Below the pieces are notes generated by a model, which saw only the letters and a list, made by a program, of their open reading frames with translations, did no database searches and had not been told where the DNA came from. This document shows, one piece after another, positions 26,630-35,321 of a DNA stretch of 64,000 nt. Position 1 is the first letter of the stretch. The number at the start of each line of letters is the position of its first letter. The position numbers and the translations under genes were made by a program. Source of the stretch: a bacterium D16-36 (GTDB lineage: Bacteria; Bacillota; Clostridia; Lachnospirales; Lachnospiraceae); contig RAYF01000007.1 in assembly GCA_003611745.1 (NCBI GenBank), forward strand, positions 102,627 through 166,626, in the 5' to 3' direction.

Positions 26630-27355
26630 CTATTTATCCTCTACCTTAACCGGAGTAATAACTATGTTCTGCGCAGCAATTCCTGTTTTCCTTTTTACGA
26701 TATCTTCAATCTGTGCAATCTGCTGGCTAGAAAGCTCTTCCGCATTCACCACCACATCTGCATTCCCCTGGCTGATACTGACAACAGATTCTGAAAATCC
26801 CTTCGCTTCAAGCATCAGCTCCGCAGCATTTTCAAGCTCTGCAGCCTCCGTGAGCTGTGCAACCTCCTTGACTGCCGCCTTTTTGTCGGCAGATGCCAAA
26901 GATTTATTATTGATAATCTCCATTAATGTCTCTTTATTCTTTGCGCGGCTCTGCTCCCTTGACAGTTTAGCAGACGAAAAATAATCACTGCTTAAACTAT
27001 TTGACACCATGACTGCCTCCCCTGGGCTTTCCTCAGATGCCACAACTTCCCCATTATCATTGACCTTATAATCATCCTTTCCCTCATCTTCCGCTGAAAT
27101 ATCCGTTTTTGCCTTCTTATCCTCCTTGCTGTCTGTAGATGTTTCCACAGAATCCCCTGCACCTTTCTTTTCCTCAGCCTTTTTCGGATCTTCTTTCTTT
27201 TCCGGCCCTTTTGTCGCAGCCTGCTCTTTATTTTGAGAAGATACCAGGCCGCTGGTGGTTATTTCCTGCCCTGTAAAATTTAAATACCCCGCCACCACAA
27301 TCATAATTGCCAGCGCAGTTACAATAATCTGGTTCTTTCCTACTATTTTTTTCAC
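26630..27355 (-). CDS. spoIIIAH: Stage III sporulation protein AH
   Basis: A 241-residue protein anchored in the mother-cell membrane by one N-terminal helix (about 9-27). It has a long Lys/Glu/Asp-rich linker (about 40-115) and a C-terminal YscJ/FliF-like domain (about 140-241). SpoIIIAH binds forespore SpoIIQ across the intermembrane space to form the feeding-tube channel. The last gene of the eight-gene spoIIIA operon. Confidence 0.92.
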   Translation of the reverse strand: MKKIVGKNQIIVTALAIMIVVAGYLNFTGQEITTSGLVSSQNKEQAATKGPEKKEDPKKAEEKKGAGDSVETSTDSKEDKKAKTDISAEDEGKDDYKVNDNGEVVASEESPGEAVMVSNSLSSDYFSSAKLSREQSRAKNKETLMEIINNKSLASADKKAAVKEVAQLTEAAELENAAELMLEAKGFSESVVSISQGNADVVVNAEELSSQQIAQIEDIVKRKTGIAAQNIVITPVKVEDK

Positions 27356-27393
27356 CTAGCCCTCCAATCTCTGTTGCTTCCTATCCAACAGAC

Positions 27394-27981
27394 TTATTCC
27401 ATTTTCATTACTTTAATTTTATGTGGCTCTATAGGAAATAATGCCTGAATAGCCTCAATAATTTCCTTTTCTTTTTTGCCAGAGCCAGCCCCCTGCGCGA
27501 CTACAACCACCCCCTCCACAGCGGGGGAATGTATCTGTACGACATAGGGGCTTTCCTCACCGTCCTTCTTGACAATCACGCTCTCCCCCTTAGACTGGTA
27601 ACTGGAATCCTTCTTGCTGCCGCCAGCAGTATCCTCCTGCACAGAATCATCCTCTGCAACACTGTCATCCTGCAGCGTCACCTTCTCCTCTGAAGATGCC
27701 AGCGTCAGCATAACCTCAACCTCCCCAAGCCCTTCTACCTTTGAAAGAATTTCCGCCGTCTCCCTCTCCTGCCTTTTGGCATACTTTTCCATTGCCAGAA
27801 ACAGCGCATCACTCTCACTGGAAACCTCCATTTCCTCAGGAACCTCCTCTTTATCGGGAACACCGCCGGAAGGCAGCGACAGCACCAGAAGCATCACTCC
27901 TGCCAGAACAATTAACAGCAGGCGGAATACACCAATCTTTTGAATAAATTCCTTTATATTATCCTTCCCTTTTATTTCCAT
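27394..27981 (-). CDS. spoIIIAG: Stage III sporulation protein AG
   Basis: A 195-residue single-pass membrane protein (helix at about 18-36) with a ring-forming extracytoplasmic domain. In B. subtilis SpoIIIAG forms a large ring in the mother cell-forespore channel. The conserved AEILSKVEGLGEVEVMLTLA stretch and the C-terminal IEAIQALFPIEPHKIKV motif support the call. It overlaps spoIIIAF by 10 bp. Confidence 0.92.
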   Translation of the reverse strand: MEIKGKDNIKEFIQKIGVFRLLLIVLAGVMLLVLSLPSGGVPDKEEVPEEMEVSSESDALFLAMEKYAKRQERETAEILSKVEGLGEVEVMLTLASSEEKVTLQDDSVAEDDSVQEDTAGGSKKDSSYQSKGESVIVKKDGEESPYVVQIHSPAVEGVVVVAQGAGSGKKEKEIIEAIQALFPIEPHKIKVMKME

Positions 27982-28544
27982 ATATGCACCTTATCCTCTC
28001 CTATCGCAAAGTAACTGCATATCTGCCTCTTTAAAGCTTTTTCGTCCTTAGAAATATTTTTAATATCTTTTCTTTTTTCCTCAATCTGCACTGCCTCCAC
28101 CGAAAGCTCCCCCTGTCCGCTGCCCTCTTTTGAAATCTCCCCGGCCGTGACAGCAATTTCTGCAATCTGCCACTCCTCCTCTCCCTGAAAAATCTCCACC
28201 GAAACATCCTCCGCCTGAACCCCATTCTCCTCTGCCATAATCATTACCTGCTTTTCTACCGTTTCCTTATACTCTTCCTTTACCATTTCCTCAAACCTGC
28301 CATCCGCAATGCTCATTTCTTCCTTTATATGGTCTAAATCCATCTGCAGCACTTTCTCTTCCAATAAACTATACCACTCATTTTCAAAATCAAATACAGA
28401 GAGCACCGGGGAAAGCATCAGAAGAATCATAATAACCCCACTGAAAAATTGAAAATACTGGCTGTACCTTGGATTGGAAATCAACCCCCGGAGTACCGTA
28501 ACAATCACAACATATACCAGAATATTTTGGACTAATTCTTTCAT
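27972..28544 (-). CDS. spoIIIAF: Stage III sporulation protein AF
   Basis: A 190-residue protein with two N-terminal membrane segments (about 7-22 and 32-50, containing LISNPRYSQYFQFFSGVIMI) and a soluble C-terminal ring-building-motif-type domain. It belongs to the SpoIIIA channel. Overlaps the start of spoIIIAG, implying coupled translation. Confidence 0.9.
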   Translation of the reverse strand: MKELVQNILVYVVIVTVLRGLISNPRYSQYFQFFSGVIMILLMLSPVLSVFDFENEWYSLLEEKVLQMDLDHIKEEMSIADGRFEEMVKEEYKETVEKQVMIMAEENGVQAEDVSVEIFQGEEEWQIAEIAVTAGEISKEGSGQGELSVEAVQIEEKRKDIKNISKDEKALKRQICSYFAIGEDKVHIWK

Positions 28545-28659
28545 TCTCCACTTCCATTCTGAAGCGGCGCAAATCCCCTGATTCCTAAATCACATATCAG
28601 GAAACCTTATGCCGTCTTCCCCCATTCTGCGCCCTCAGCCTCTGGGCGACCCACATCTT

Positions 28660-29718
28660 TCATCTCACAAATGTCATAGCACTCATCAGCGCAATAGAGA
28701 TCACAAACATCATACAGCCTACAAAAACAGCATAGGTAAGCAGCTTTAACGATTCAACTAGTGCACCGATACATGCCGTTATCCTGCTGTCCGAGACCGG
28801 CTGTACCAGCGCCCCGATTAACTGAAACCCAAATCTGTTTACCGCCAGCTTAAGAAGCGGTATCCCGCAATAAAAAAGTACTGCGATGATGCCGGCCGCA
28901 CCAACGGAATTCTTCACCAGATTCCCGGCCAGAAGAACCGTGCTGGTCACACTGCTGATTGTACTCCCCACACCAGGTATAGCGCCTGACAGTTTGATAA
29001 CAGCAGAAGATTCTAACTGGGAAGTGATGGGGACTACCAATCCCTGAATCACGTTTAGCCCCATCATAATGCCAAACATTGTCTTCATCACAAACTTCAC
29101 CACATCATGGATAAGCTCTGACATTTTTGAAAACATGTCCTGCTTGGAAAGCTGATTTGCAATTCGCAAGAGAAAATAGATATGAATAGCAGGCAGCGCA
29201 AATTTTACCAGCACAAAGTCTACCATAGTAATCAACACAAGGGTAAATTGATAATACACACCCGAGCTTAACGCCCCCTGGGAAAATGCCATCGTCATAA
29301 AATAAGACGGCGAAAGCACTTTCATAAAGTCAAGAAGCTGCGTCAGCGTATCGCCTGCAATTGCCGCTATCCGGGTAAACGATGCCAGAAGCAGCGAAAA
29401 AAACAACATATATACCGCATAAAATGCCGTCTCTGCCACCTGCTTCCCCTGCAGAAGGCTTGTAAAATTGCTTAGCATGGCACCGATAACCGCAATCAGA
29501 ATAAGATATATGTACATTTTCTTTTCCTGCTGCAGATTCGCCGCCAGCCCGTCTATCACCGTCCGCAGTACCGATTCTATAGAAAACGGAAGCTGCCCAT
29601 GCATTAGGCTTGTCACATACTCTGAAAAGGAAAATGTACTGCTCCCCAGCATCCGGTCCATCATCTCTTGAATATCAACGCTGGAAATTTCATCCCAGAC
29701 CCTGTCAGCCTCCTCCAT
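28660..29718 (-). CDS. spoIIIAE: Stage III sporulation protein AE
   Basis: A 352-residue multi-pass membrane protein of the SpoIIIA channel, with hydrophobic segments from about residue 68 to the end and the conserved regions SPSYFMTMAFSQGALSSG and GAIPGVGSTISSVTSTVLL. The ATG has TGGAGGTG 5 nt upstream and the frame is closed by a TGA about 30 bp further up. Family members usually begin with a signal-peptide-like segment and are nearly 400 residues; this copy starts directly with the soluble MEEADRVWDEISS region. Otherwise complete. Confidence 0.92.
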   Translation of the reverse strand: MEEADRVWDEISSVDIQEMMDRMLGSSTFSFSEYVTSLMHGQLPFSIESVLRTVIDGLAANLQQEKKMYIYLILIAVIGAMLSNFTSLLQGKQVAETAFYAVYMLFFSLLLASFTRIAAIAGDTLTQLLDFMKVLSPSYFMTMAFSQGALSSGVYYQFTLVLITMVDFVLVKFALPAIHIYFLLRIANQLSKQDMFSKMSELIHDVVKFVMKTMFGIMMGLNVIQGLVVPITSQLESSAVIKLSGAIPGVGSTISSVTSTVLLAGNLVKNSVGAAGIIAVLFYCGIPLLKLAVNRFGFQLIGALVQPVSDSRITACIGALVESLKLLTYAVFVGCMMFVISIALMSAMTFVR

Positions 29719-29755
29719 ACCACACCTCCAGTCATAGCGGCTTTGCCCGCTTCAT

Positions 29756-30130
29756 TTACAAGCTGCCAATTGTCTCAATCAATGTCATCAGTATAGGAAT
29801 GCTGACAGCCAGTATCATCAGCTTCCCATAAAACTCTATCTGGTTCGCGACTGCACCGTATCCAGCATCATTGCACAGGTTTGCGCCAAACTCCGCCACA
29901 TATGTAATCCCTATAATTTTCAACAGAATCCCTACATACATAGAGCTGTTTCCAAGATACTCCTCCACCCGGTGGACGATATCAACCACTTCCCGCATCT
30001 TTCCCAAAGACAGCGACAGCAGGAGAAGACAGGCTGCCATAATGACAAGCATCCCAAACTCTGCCTTTTCTTTTTGCAGCGGTATCGCCAGAAACACTGC
30101 CATAACTCCGATTACTGCAATCTTAAGCAT
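29756..30130 (-). CDS. spoIIIAD: Stage III sporulation protein AD
   Basis: A 124-residue membrane protein with several hydrophobic segments, SpoIIIAC/AD family. The ATG at 30130 has GGGGGG 4-9 nt upstream and gives the usual MLKIAVIGVMAVFLAIPL start; the longer frame would begin at a GTG at 30148. The conserved KIIGITYVAEFGANLCNDAG segment is intact. Confidence 0.92.
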   Translation of the reverse strand: MLKIAVIGVMAVFLAIPLQKEKAEFGMLVIMAACLLLLSLSLGKMREVVDIVHRVEEYLGNSSMYVGILLKIIGITYVAEFGANLCNDAGYGAVANQIEFYGKLMILAVSIPILMTLIETIGSL

Positions 30131-30238
30131 CAAACCCCCCCTTATCACCTGCAGGCAAACCTTATACGGACTTCCCGCGCTAAAACCAATTAGGAAACTG
30201 TTAATAACTAATCAAACCAGTAAATATATGTTACATAA

Positions 30239-30433
30239 TCAGAGTGCAAACAGCGTCTGGATTGTTTCAAACAGCTCCGCTATATAAGGAATCACCCAGA
30301 GCAGCACAAGGATCAGCCCTGCCAGGCTCACCAGAAATGCCTGCTCGTCCCGTCCGGAATGCTTCAACACCTGCCCCAGAACCGACACCAGAATCCCAAC
30401 CGCCGCTATTCTAAAGATTAATTTAATAGTCAT
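30239..30433 (-). CDS. spoIIIAC: Stage III sporulation protein AC
   Basis: A 64-residue protein with two membrane helices (about 7-24 and 33-52) and the family motif HSGRDEQAFLVSLAGLILVL. Small size is normal for SpoIIIAC. It lies between spoIIIAB and spoIIIAD in the standard order. Downstream, the 90-bp gap to spoIIIAD contains TTAGGAAACTGTTAATAACT (30190-30209), resembling one terminal repeat of the family 2 elements. Confidence 0.92.
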   Translation of the reverse strand: MTIKLIFRIAAVGILVSVLGQVLKHSGRDEQAFLVSLAGLILVLLWVIPYIAELFETIQTLFAL

Positions 30434-30458
30434 GTTTCATGTCGCCTTTCCACTCTCG

Positions 30459-30974
30459 TCATACCAATACCAAAGCCAGAAAAAGTCCTGCCGTTATCCA
30501 CACAATACCGCTCACCTTTACTTTTTCCCCATACTCCTGCCTTGCCTGCAAAAGAATTTCCCTCAGCCGCACCTGAAATATTTCCAAGGTATGCAGCTGT
30601 GTCTGCCTGTCCATATTCCCAAGATTTTCCCCAATAGAACATAACAGCTCCATATCTCCCCTTTTCAGGTATCCTGCCGTTCCTAGCTTATGCAGCTCCC
30701 TCTTCCAGTGGTAAAAAAATCCCTTCCCATCATAACTCCTGAGGCAATCCCCCATATTTTTCCAAAGATCCCCAAAATATCCCTGACGCGCCGCCAGCCT
30801 GTCAAGCAGTTCCATCATATCGCTCCCAGAATATTCTATTTCCCCATACAAATACTGCAATGCCTGTTCCAGCTCTGCTAACATTTTGATTCTGGCCGTA
30901 TGCCGCAAGACAGCATGCCAGCCAAGCCCTCCGCACCCAAATAGTATCAGTATCACCCCCGCCGCCTTTAACAT
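30459..30974 (-). CDS. spoIIIAB: Stage III sporulation protein AB
   Basis: A 171-residue protein with an N-terminal membrane helix (about 4-22) and a C-terminal one (about 154-170) around a helical cytoplasmic domain resembling type II secretion GspF folds. The conserved LEQALQYLYGEIEYSGSDM segment is present. It starts inside the last codons of spoIIIAA (7-bp overlap). Confidence 0.92.
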   Translation of the reverse strand: MLKAAGVILILFGCGGLGWHAVLRHTARIKMLAELEQALQYLYGEIEYSGSDMMELLDRLAARQGYFGDLWKNMGDCLRSYDGKGFFYHWKRELHKLGTAGYLKRGDMELLCSIGENLGNMDRQTQLHTLEIFQVRLREILLQARQEYGEKVKVSGIVWITAGLFLALVLV

Positions 30975-31969
30975 GCGTGCCTGCCCTGCAGCTCTTTTCC
31001 CCTTGTGCCGGAAAACAGAATGCTTCCCCTCTCATCAAAAATAGCCTGAATCTTCCCTACCGCACCAGGCTGCAGAAGGACATACCTCCCAAAAATCTTT
31101 TCCTTCACCAGCCTGCCAAAGACTGGTTTATTTTTTATGTCATCAATTGAAATCCCATGTGCTGTTGCCAGCAGGCAGATTCCACAATTCATTACATACT
31201 CCATCGCCCTCACATCCTCCCCCGAACCGACCTCATCCACCGCAATCACCTGCGGCGCCATAGATCGGACAAGCATCATCATTCCCTCAACCTTCGGGCA
31301 GCCGTCCAAAATATCCGTGCGGCATCCCACATCATTTTGGGGAACACCAAGATAACAGGCCCCAAGCTCCGACCGTTCATCAACTACCCCGACTGTCATC
31401 CCCCCGCGGCTGCTATCCCCGTCAGACAATTGCCGTATCAGATCCCTTAACAGCGTTGTTTTCCCGCACCGCGGCGGTGAAATCAGCAGAGTATGGTAAA
31501 TCCCCTGTTCCCTGACAAGATAAGGGAGTATATCATCTGCACATCCCTGCACCTCATGCGCCAGACGGATATTCAGAAAAGATATATTCTTCATGCTCTT
31601 TGCCTGACGCCCCTCCCAGATCATTTTTCCGGCAACCCCCACACGGTGTCCCCCCTGGACGGTAAGGTATCCCTGACGCAGCTCTTCATCAAATGCATAC
31701 ATAGAATAATTACTGATATACTCTAACGTCTCCCTAATTTCCCTCTGCCCAACCACAAAAGCCTTGTCCGCCTCCGAAGTAAACCTCCCGGCAGGATCCA
31801 GAAAAAATTCCTTTCCCCCATAGACAATTAAAAAGGGCGCACCGACACGCAGCCTGATTTCCTGAAGCTTTGAAAAATCTATACTGCTAAAATCCAGAAG
31901 CTTCCTAAACCTTACAGCCAGAATATGGCATATTTCCTCTTTCCTGCCCATCTGCTTAACCTTGTCCAA
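30968..31969 (-). CDS. spoIIIAA: Stage III sporulation protein AA (secretion-type ATPase)
   Basis: A 333-residue ATPase related to GspE/PilB-type secretion ATPases and thought to power the SpoIIIA-SpoIIQ channel. The P-loop SPPRCGKTTLLRDLIRQL, Walker B-like VIAVDEVGSGEDV and the ATAHG motif are intact. The start codon is TTG at 31967-31969, supported by AGGAGGT 6 nt upstream. First gene of spoIIIAA-AH, preceded by a sigma-E-type promoter. Confidence 0.94.
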   Translation of the reverse strand: MDKVKQMGRKEEICHILAVRFRKLLDFSSIDFSKLQEIRLRVGAPFLIVYGGKEFFLDPAGRFTSEADKAFVVGQREIRETLEYISNYSMYAFDEELRQGYLTVQGGHRVGVAGKMIWEGRQAKSMKNISFLNIRLAHEVQGCADDILPYLVREQGIYHTLLISPPRCGKTTLLRDLIRQLSDGDSSRGGMTVGVVDERSELGACYLGVPQNDVGCRTDILDGCPKVEGMMMLVRSMAPQVIAVDEVGSGEDVRAMEYVMNCGICLLATAHGISIDDIKNKPVFGRLVKEKIFGRYVLLQPGAVGKIQAIFDERGSILFSGTRGKELQGRHAC

Positions 31970-31994
31970 GCTTCCACCTCCTCTCCACTACTCC

Positions 31995-32024
31995 ATATAT
32001 ATGGACAGGGCATGCAAAATATAA
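31995..32024 (-). promoter_or_regulatory. Putative sigma-E promoter of the spoIIIA operon
   Basis: On the minus strand TTATATT (32018-32024), a 14-bp spacer and CATATATAT (31995-32003). This fits the KMATATT-N14-CATAnnnT pattern of mother-cell sigma-E, which is known to drive spoIIIA in B. subtilis. It lies about 25 bp before the TTG start of spoIIIAA. Confidence 0.7.
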
Positions 32025-32058
32025 CCTGAAATTCACGGAAACACGGAAATTTTGACAA

Positions 32059-32087
32059 TTGCCTAAAACCTGCAAATGCTGTATGAT
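32059..32087 (+). promoter_or_regulatory. Putative sigma-A promoter of aroE
   Basis: TTGCCT (32059-32064), 17-bp spacer, TATGAT (32082-32087), about 38 bp before the aroE ATG. It is divergent from the spoIIIA promoter. Confidence 0.6.
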
Positions 32088-32125
32088 ATAGCTTAGTAGA
32101 TGAAAAAAGAAAGCGAGGTTTTACT

Positions 32126-32896
32126 ATGGACTACGGTTTAATTGGAGAAAAGTTAGGGCACAGCTACTCAAAGGACATTCATGAGATGCTGGCAGATTAT
32201 ACATACGATCTGTGCCCCCTCTCAAAAGAAGAATTTAAACCCTTTATGGAAAAACATGAATTCAAGGCAATCAATGTAACCATCCCTTACAAGCAGGATG
32301 TCATCCCTTATCTGGATGAAATAGATGAAAACGCAGGGGCAATCGGCGCAGTCAATACAATTGTAAACAAAGATGGCAGGTTATACGGCCACAACACCGA
32401 TTTTTCAGGATTTCTATATATGCTGAAAAAACATAGCATTGATATTGAGGGGAAAAAATGTGTTGTCCTCGGGGATGGCGGAGCTTCTAAGGCCGTTGTT
32501 GCCGTACTTAAAAAACTTGGCGCCAGAGAAATTATTATCGTGGATATTATAAAGACAGCGTCCGCAATTACTTATGACGAATGTTTTGAAAAGCATACAG
32601 ATGCAGAATTCATTGCCAATACAAGCCCAGTCGGAATGTTCCCAAAATGCGACGCAAGCCCTGTGGACTTAACAAAATTTCCAAAATGCAGGGCAGTGGC
32701 TGATGTAATTTACAACCCACTGGAAACTAAACTCGTTGCACAAGCAAAAGAACTTGGCATGACAGGCGTCAACGGACTGGAAATGTTGGTTGCACAGGCA
32801 CTCTATGCAGTAGAATTCTTTTTAGATGTTAAATTAGATGAAGCAAAAATAGATGCGGTATACAAAAAAATATACGAAGACAAAAAAAACGGGTGA
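32126..32896 (+). CDS. aroE: Shikimate dehydrogenase family protein
   Basis: A 256-residue shikimate/quinate dehydrogenase, reducing 3-dehydroshikimate in aromatic amino acid synthesis. The substrate-binding N-terminal domain has GEKLGHSYSKDIHE, catalytic K56 in NVTIPYK and D92 in GHNTDFSG. The Rossmann domain carries GDGGASKAV (116-123). The NRT motif that normally contacts the NADP 2'-phosphate is replaced by V-D140-I, so cofactor use may differ. GAGG lies 7 nt before the ATG. Other shikimate genes in the window (aroK, aroD, aroA) are at separate sites. Confidence 0.88.
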   Translation: MDYGLIGEKLGHSYSKDIHEMLADYTYDLCPLSKEEFKPFMEKHEFKAINVTIPYKQDVIPYLDEIDENAGAIGAVNTIVNKDGRLYGHNTDFSGFLYMLKKHSIDIEGKKCVVLGDGGASKAVVAVLKKLGAREIIIVDIIKTASAITYDECFEKHTDAEFIANTSPVGMFPKCDASPVDLTKFPKCRAVADVIYNPLETKLVAQAKELGMTGVNGLEMLVAQALYAVEFFLDVKLDEAKIDAVYKKIYEDKKNG

Positions 32897-32908
32897 CAGG
32901 CAGGGAAA

Positions 32909-32955
32909 TGCCGGAGAAGGCCTGTGGGAAACCCACTGCAGGGCATTCTCCGGCA
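32909..32955 (+). terminator. Strong hairpin after aroE
   Basis: A perfect 10-bp outer stem (TGCCGGAGAA 32909-32918, TTCTCCGGCA 32946-32955) with an inner TGGG-AAA-CCCA stem. No U-run follows on either strand, so it may insulate the convergent aroE and histidine kinase transcripts or act as an RNA stabiliser. Confidence 0.5.
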
Positions 32956-32975
32956 CAATCATCCTTGGGGGTTTT

Positions 32976-34439
32976 CTATTTATCCGGAAATAAAAACAAA
33001 AAGCTTGTCCCCTCATTAATGCGGCTCTTACACACAATCTCTATATCATGACGTTTGGCAATCTGGCTGGCAATCGGAAGCCCCAGACCACTCCCGCTGC
33101 TGTTCCGTTCTGAATGTTCCCTGTGGAAACGCTCAAAAATATGCGGAATATCTTCCTCCGCTATCCCCTCCCCATAATCTGTTATGGCAACCGTATATCC
33201 CCCTGCCTCCGCCTGCAGCGTAATATCCACTGACTGTCCGGCTCTCGAAAATTTCACGGCATTATCAATAATAATAGAAAACATCTGCCGTATCCTGCCA
33301 TAATCCCCATAAAAGGGCACGGGAAATTCCCCTTTTTCCAGATGGATTTCAATATCTTTTTTCGCAGCCAGACGCCGCATAGAGCGCACCGCCTCTGACA
33401 AGGCATCCGACAGGTTCATTTTAATTTTTTCTATCCGAAATCCGGCATTCTGTAATCTGGAAAGCTCCAGAAGATCATCCACAAGGCGCTGGAGGCAGGA
33501 AACATCCGACAGCATCTGATGATAGTACTCCTTTACTTCTTCCTGCCCGGTAACAAGCCCCTGATCCAGCACTTCCAGCGAACCTTTCATCACAGTAACC
33601 GGTGTCCTTAGTTCATGGGAAATATTTGACACAAAATCCTGCCTCATTTTATCCAGCTCCTTCCTCTCCAAATCAACTTTGGAAAGCCGGTCTGACAATT
33701 CATCTATATTCGCTGCCAGCATGCCAATCTCATCATCCTGCCTGATGCCAGTATGAATCTGGTAATCCCCTTCTATAATCTGTTCCGTAACACTGCTCAT
33801 CACCTGCAGGGGGCTGATAAAACGGCGCGCCAGAAAAACCGAGAGGCCGCCCGCAAGAATCAGGGCGGCAGACATGCAAAAGACTAGAATTAGAATGCCG
33901 TCACGCCTTGCCTGCTCCATCCCATCTATCGAACTGTGAAGCAAAAGGGCGGCAAAAATCGTCCCATCCCCATTTTTTACAGGAACTCCTACCGTTACAG
34001 TAGAAATCCCCGGCAAAAAGCTGAACGTCTGGTTTGTCTCCATATTTCCCTGATAGACTTTTTCAATCAGGGCATCCGCGCCCTCCGGCAGATTATCATA
34101 TGACAACGCACTTCCCCTGTGCCCCATCTCAATCCTCTGCCCATTCTGATCCACCAGCCAGACTTTGCTCATAGCAACCTCATCAATAAACTTCAGGTAT
34201 GCGCCATATCCTCCCCCCCTGCCGTTATTGACACCAGAACCATAACCCAGACCTGCCGTCTGCTGAAACTGTGACAAAGTATCTGCAATTGCAAGCGCAC
34301 GTTTCGTCAGCTCCTGCTCATGGATTGCAACCGTATGCCATGTAAACAAAGCCCAGAACAGGACTCCCGCAATCATAGAAAAAAGCAGAAGAACAACTGA
34401 AAAATACCCGGTAAGCCGCTTAGTAATCTTATATTTCAT
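32976..34439 (-). CDS. Two-component sensor histidine kinase
   Basis: A 487-residue membrane kinase. TM1 (about 9-33) and TM2 (about 180-202) flank an extracellular sensor domain of about 145 residues with a Gly-rich stretch. A HAMP region follows, then a HisKA domain with H275 in NISHELRTP, then an HATPase domain with the N-box IIDNAVKFS and the G-boxes DYGEGIAEEDIPHIF and GSGLGLPIA. ATG 34439 is chosen over a TTG at 34454 because GGAGGGGG-type SD sequences sit just upstream. It overlaps the response regulator stop by 11 bp; the signal is unknown. Confidence 0.92.
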   Translation of the reverse strand: MKYKITKRLTGYFSVVLLLFSMIAGVLFWALFTWHTVAIHEQELTKRALAIADTLSQFQQTAGLGYGSGVNNGRGGGYGAYLKFIDEVAMSKVWLVDQNGQRIEMGHRGSALSYDNLPEGADALIEKVYQGNMETNQTFSFLPGISTVTVGVPVKNGDGTIFAALLLHSSIDGMEQARRDGILILVFCMSAALILAGGLSVFLARRFISPLQVMSSVTEQIIEGDYQIHTGIRQDDEIGMLAANIDELSDRLSKVDLERKELDKMRQDFVSNISHELRTPVTVMKGSLEVLDQGLVTGQEEVKEYYHQMLSDVSCLQRLVDDLLELSRLQNAGFRIEKIKMNLSDALSEAVRSMRRLAAKKDIEIHLEKGEFPVPFYGDYGRIRQMFSIIIDNAVKFSRAGQSVDITLQAEAGGYTVAITDYGEGIAEEDIPHIFERFHREHSERNSSGSGLGLPIASQIAKRHDIEIVCKSRINEGTSFLFLFPDK

Positions 34440-35124
34440 TCTCCGCCCCCTCAAACTTATATCCCATGCCCCAAATTGTTTTAATCTGCCAGTTTGGATG
34501 CGGAACAGTGTCTAATTTAGCCCTCAGCCTCTTAATATGGCTGTCCACTGTGCGGTTGTCCCCAAAATAGTCATATCCCCATAGGCTGTCAAGCAGGTTA
34601 TCCCTCGTAAAAATCTTTTCTTTATTTTCCAACAGCAGCCACAAAATCTCCAGTTCCTTTTTTGTTAGGACAATCTGCTGCCCGCCAACAGAAACCAGGC
34701 CATTTTCCAGGCAAACGGTAAGATTATCATAAGACAAGGCATTGCGGAGCTGTTTCGATGTACGGTCAAGGCGCCGTAGGACCGCACGCACCCTCGCCAT
34801 TACTTCATCCCCCGAAAACGGCTTTACAATATAATCGTCTGCCCCAATGTCAAGCCCCATAATCCGCTCAAAATCTTCCCCTCTTGCAGTAATCATAATA
34901 ATTGGAGTATTTGACATTCTCCTGATTTCGCGGCACACCTCAAAACCATCTTTCCTCGGCATCATCACATCCAGCAACACCATCTCAAAATGCTCCTGCC
35001 TAAAACACTTTATTGTCTCCTCCCCGTCATGGGCTACTACCGGCTCATAACCTTCCTTTTTTGCAAATTCACTTAATATCTTTGTGATCTGCAGATTATC
35101 ATCCGCAATCAAAATTTTATCCAT
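34429..35124 (-). CDS. OmpR/PhoB-family response regulator
   Basis: A 231-residue DNA-binding response regulator. The receiver domain has D8/D9, phosphoacceptor D52 (VLLDVMMP), T79 and K101. The C-terminal winged helix contains the RDNLLDSLWGYDYFGDNRTV recognition region. GGAGGAG lies 5 nt before the ATG. A 9-codon open frame (ATG at 35138) starts just upstream, behind the SD sequence of the leader repeat, and overlaps the regulator start out of frame. It is cotranscribed with the histidine kinase downstream. Confidence 0.94.
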   Translation of the reverse strand: MDKILIADDNLQITKILSEFAKKEGYEPVVAHDGEETIKCFRQEHFEMVLLDVMMPRKDGFEVCREIRRMSNTPIIMITARGEDFERIMGLDIGADDYIVKPFSGDEVMARVRAVLRRLDRTSKQLRNALSYDNLTVCLENGLVSVGGQQIVLTKKELEILWLLLENKEKIFTRDNLLDSLWGYDYFGDNRTVDSHIKRLRAKLDTVPHPNWQIKTIWGMGYKFEGAENEI

Positions 35125-35144
35125 AGCAGCTCCTCCATAAAAAT

Positions 35145-35177
35145 CCTCATTTCTGCAAGGTGAACTTCGTTCACCTT
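35145..35177 (-). repeat. Hairpin/Shine-Dalgarno leader repeat, copy B (response regulator)
   Basis: AAGGTGAAC (35157-35165) and GTTCACCTT (35169-35177) form a 9-bp stem with a TTC loop. Bases 35145-35165 are identical to 18235-18255 before thiC; only the loop bases differ between the hairpins. It lies within the 5' leader of the two-component operon. Confidence 0.7.
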
Positions 35178-35321
35178 TGTTCTATTGTGCAGAACAAATT
35201 TATATTATCACATTATCGCGCGAAAAAAAACACAGTTTCGCCATAACCTGAATTTACTTTATAAGTACAGTAACAGCAAACAACAAAAAATTTCAGCAGA
35301 CAACAAAAGGAGGTTATCATT

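Noticed and set aside
32030..32050. CACGGAAACACGGAAATT near aroE as a MITE end
   Set aside because: Only the first seven to nine bases match the terminal repeat and no partner end is nearby; it is probably chance.
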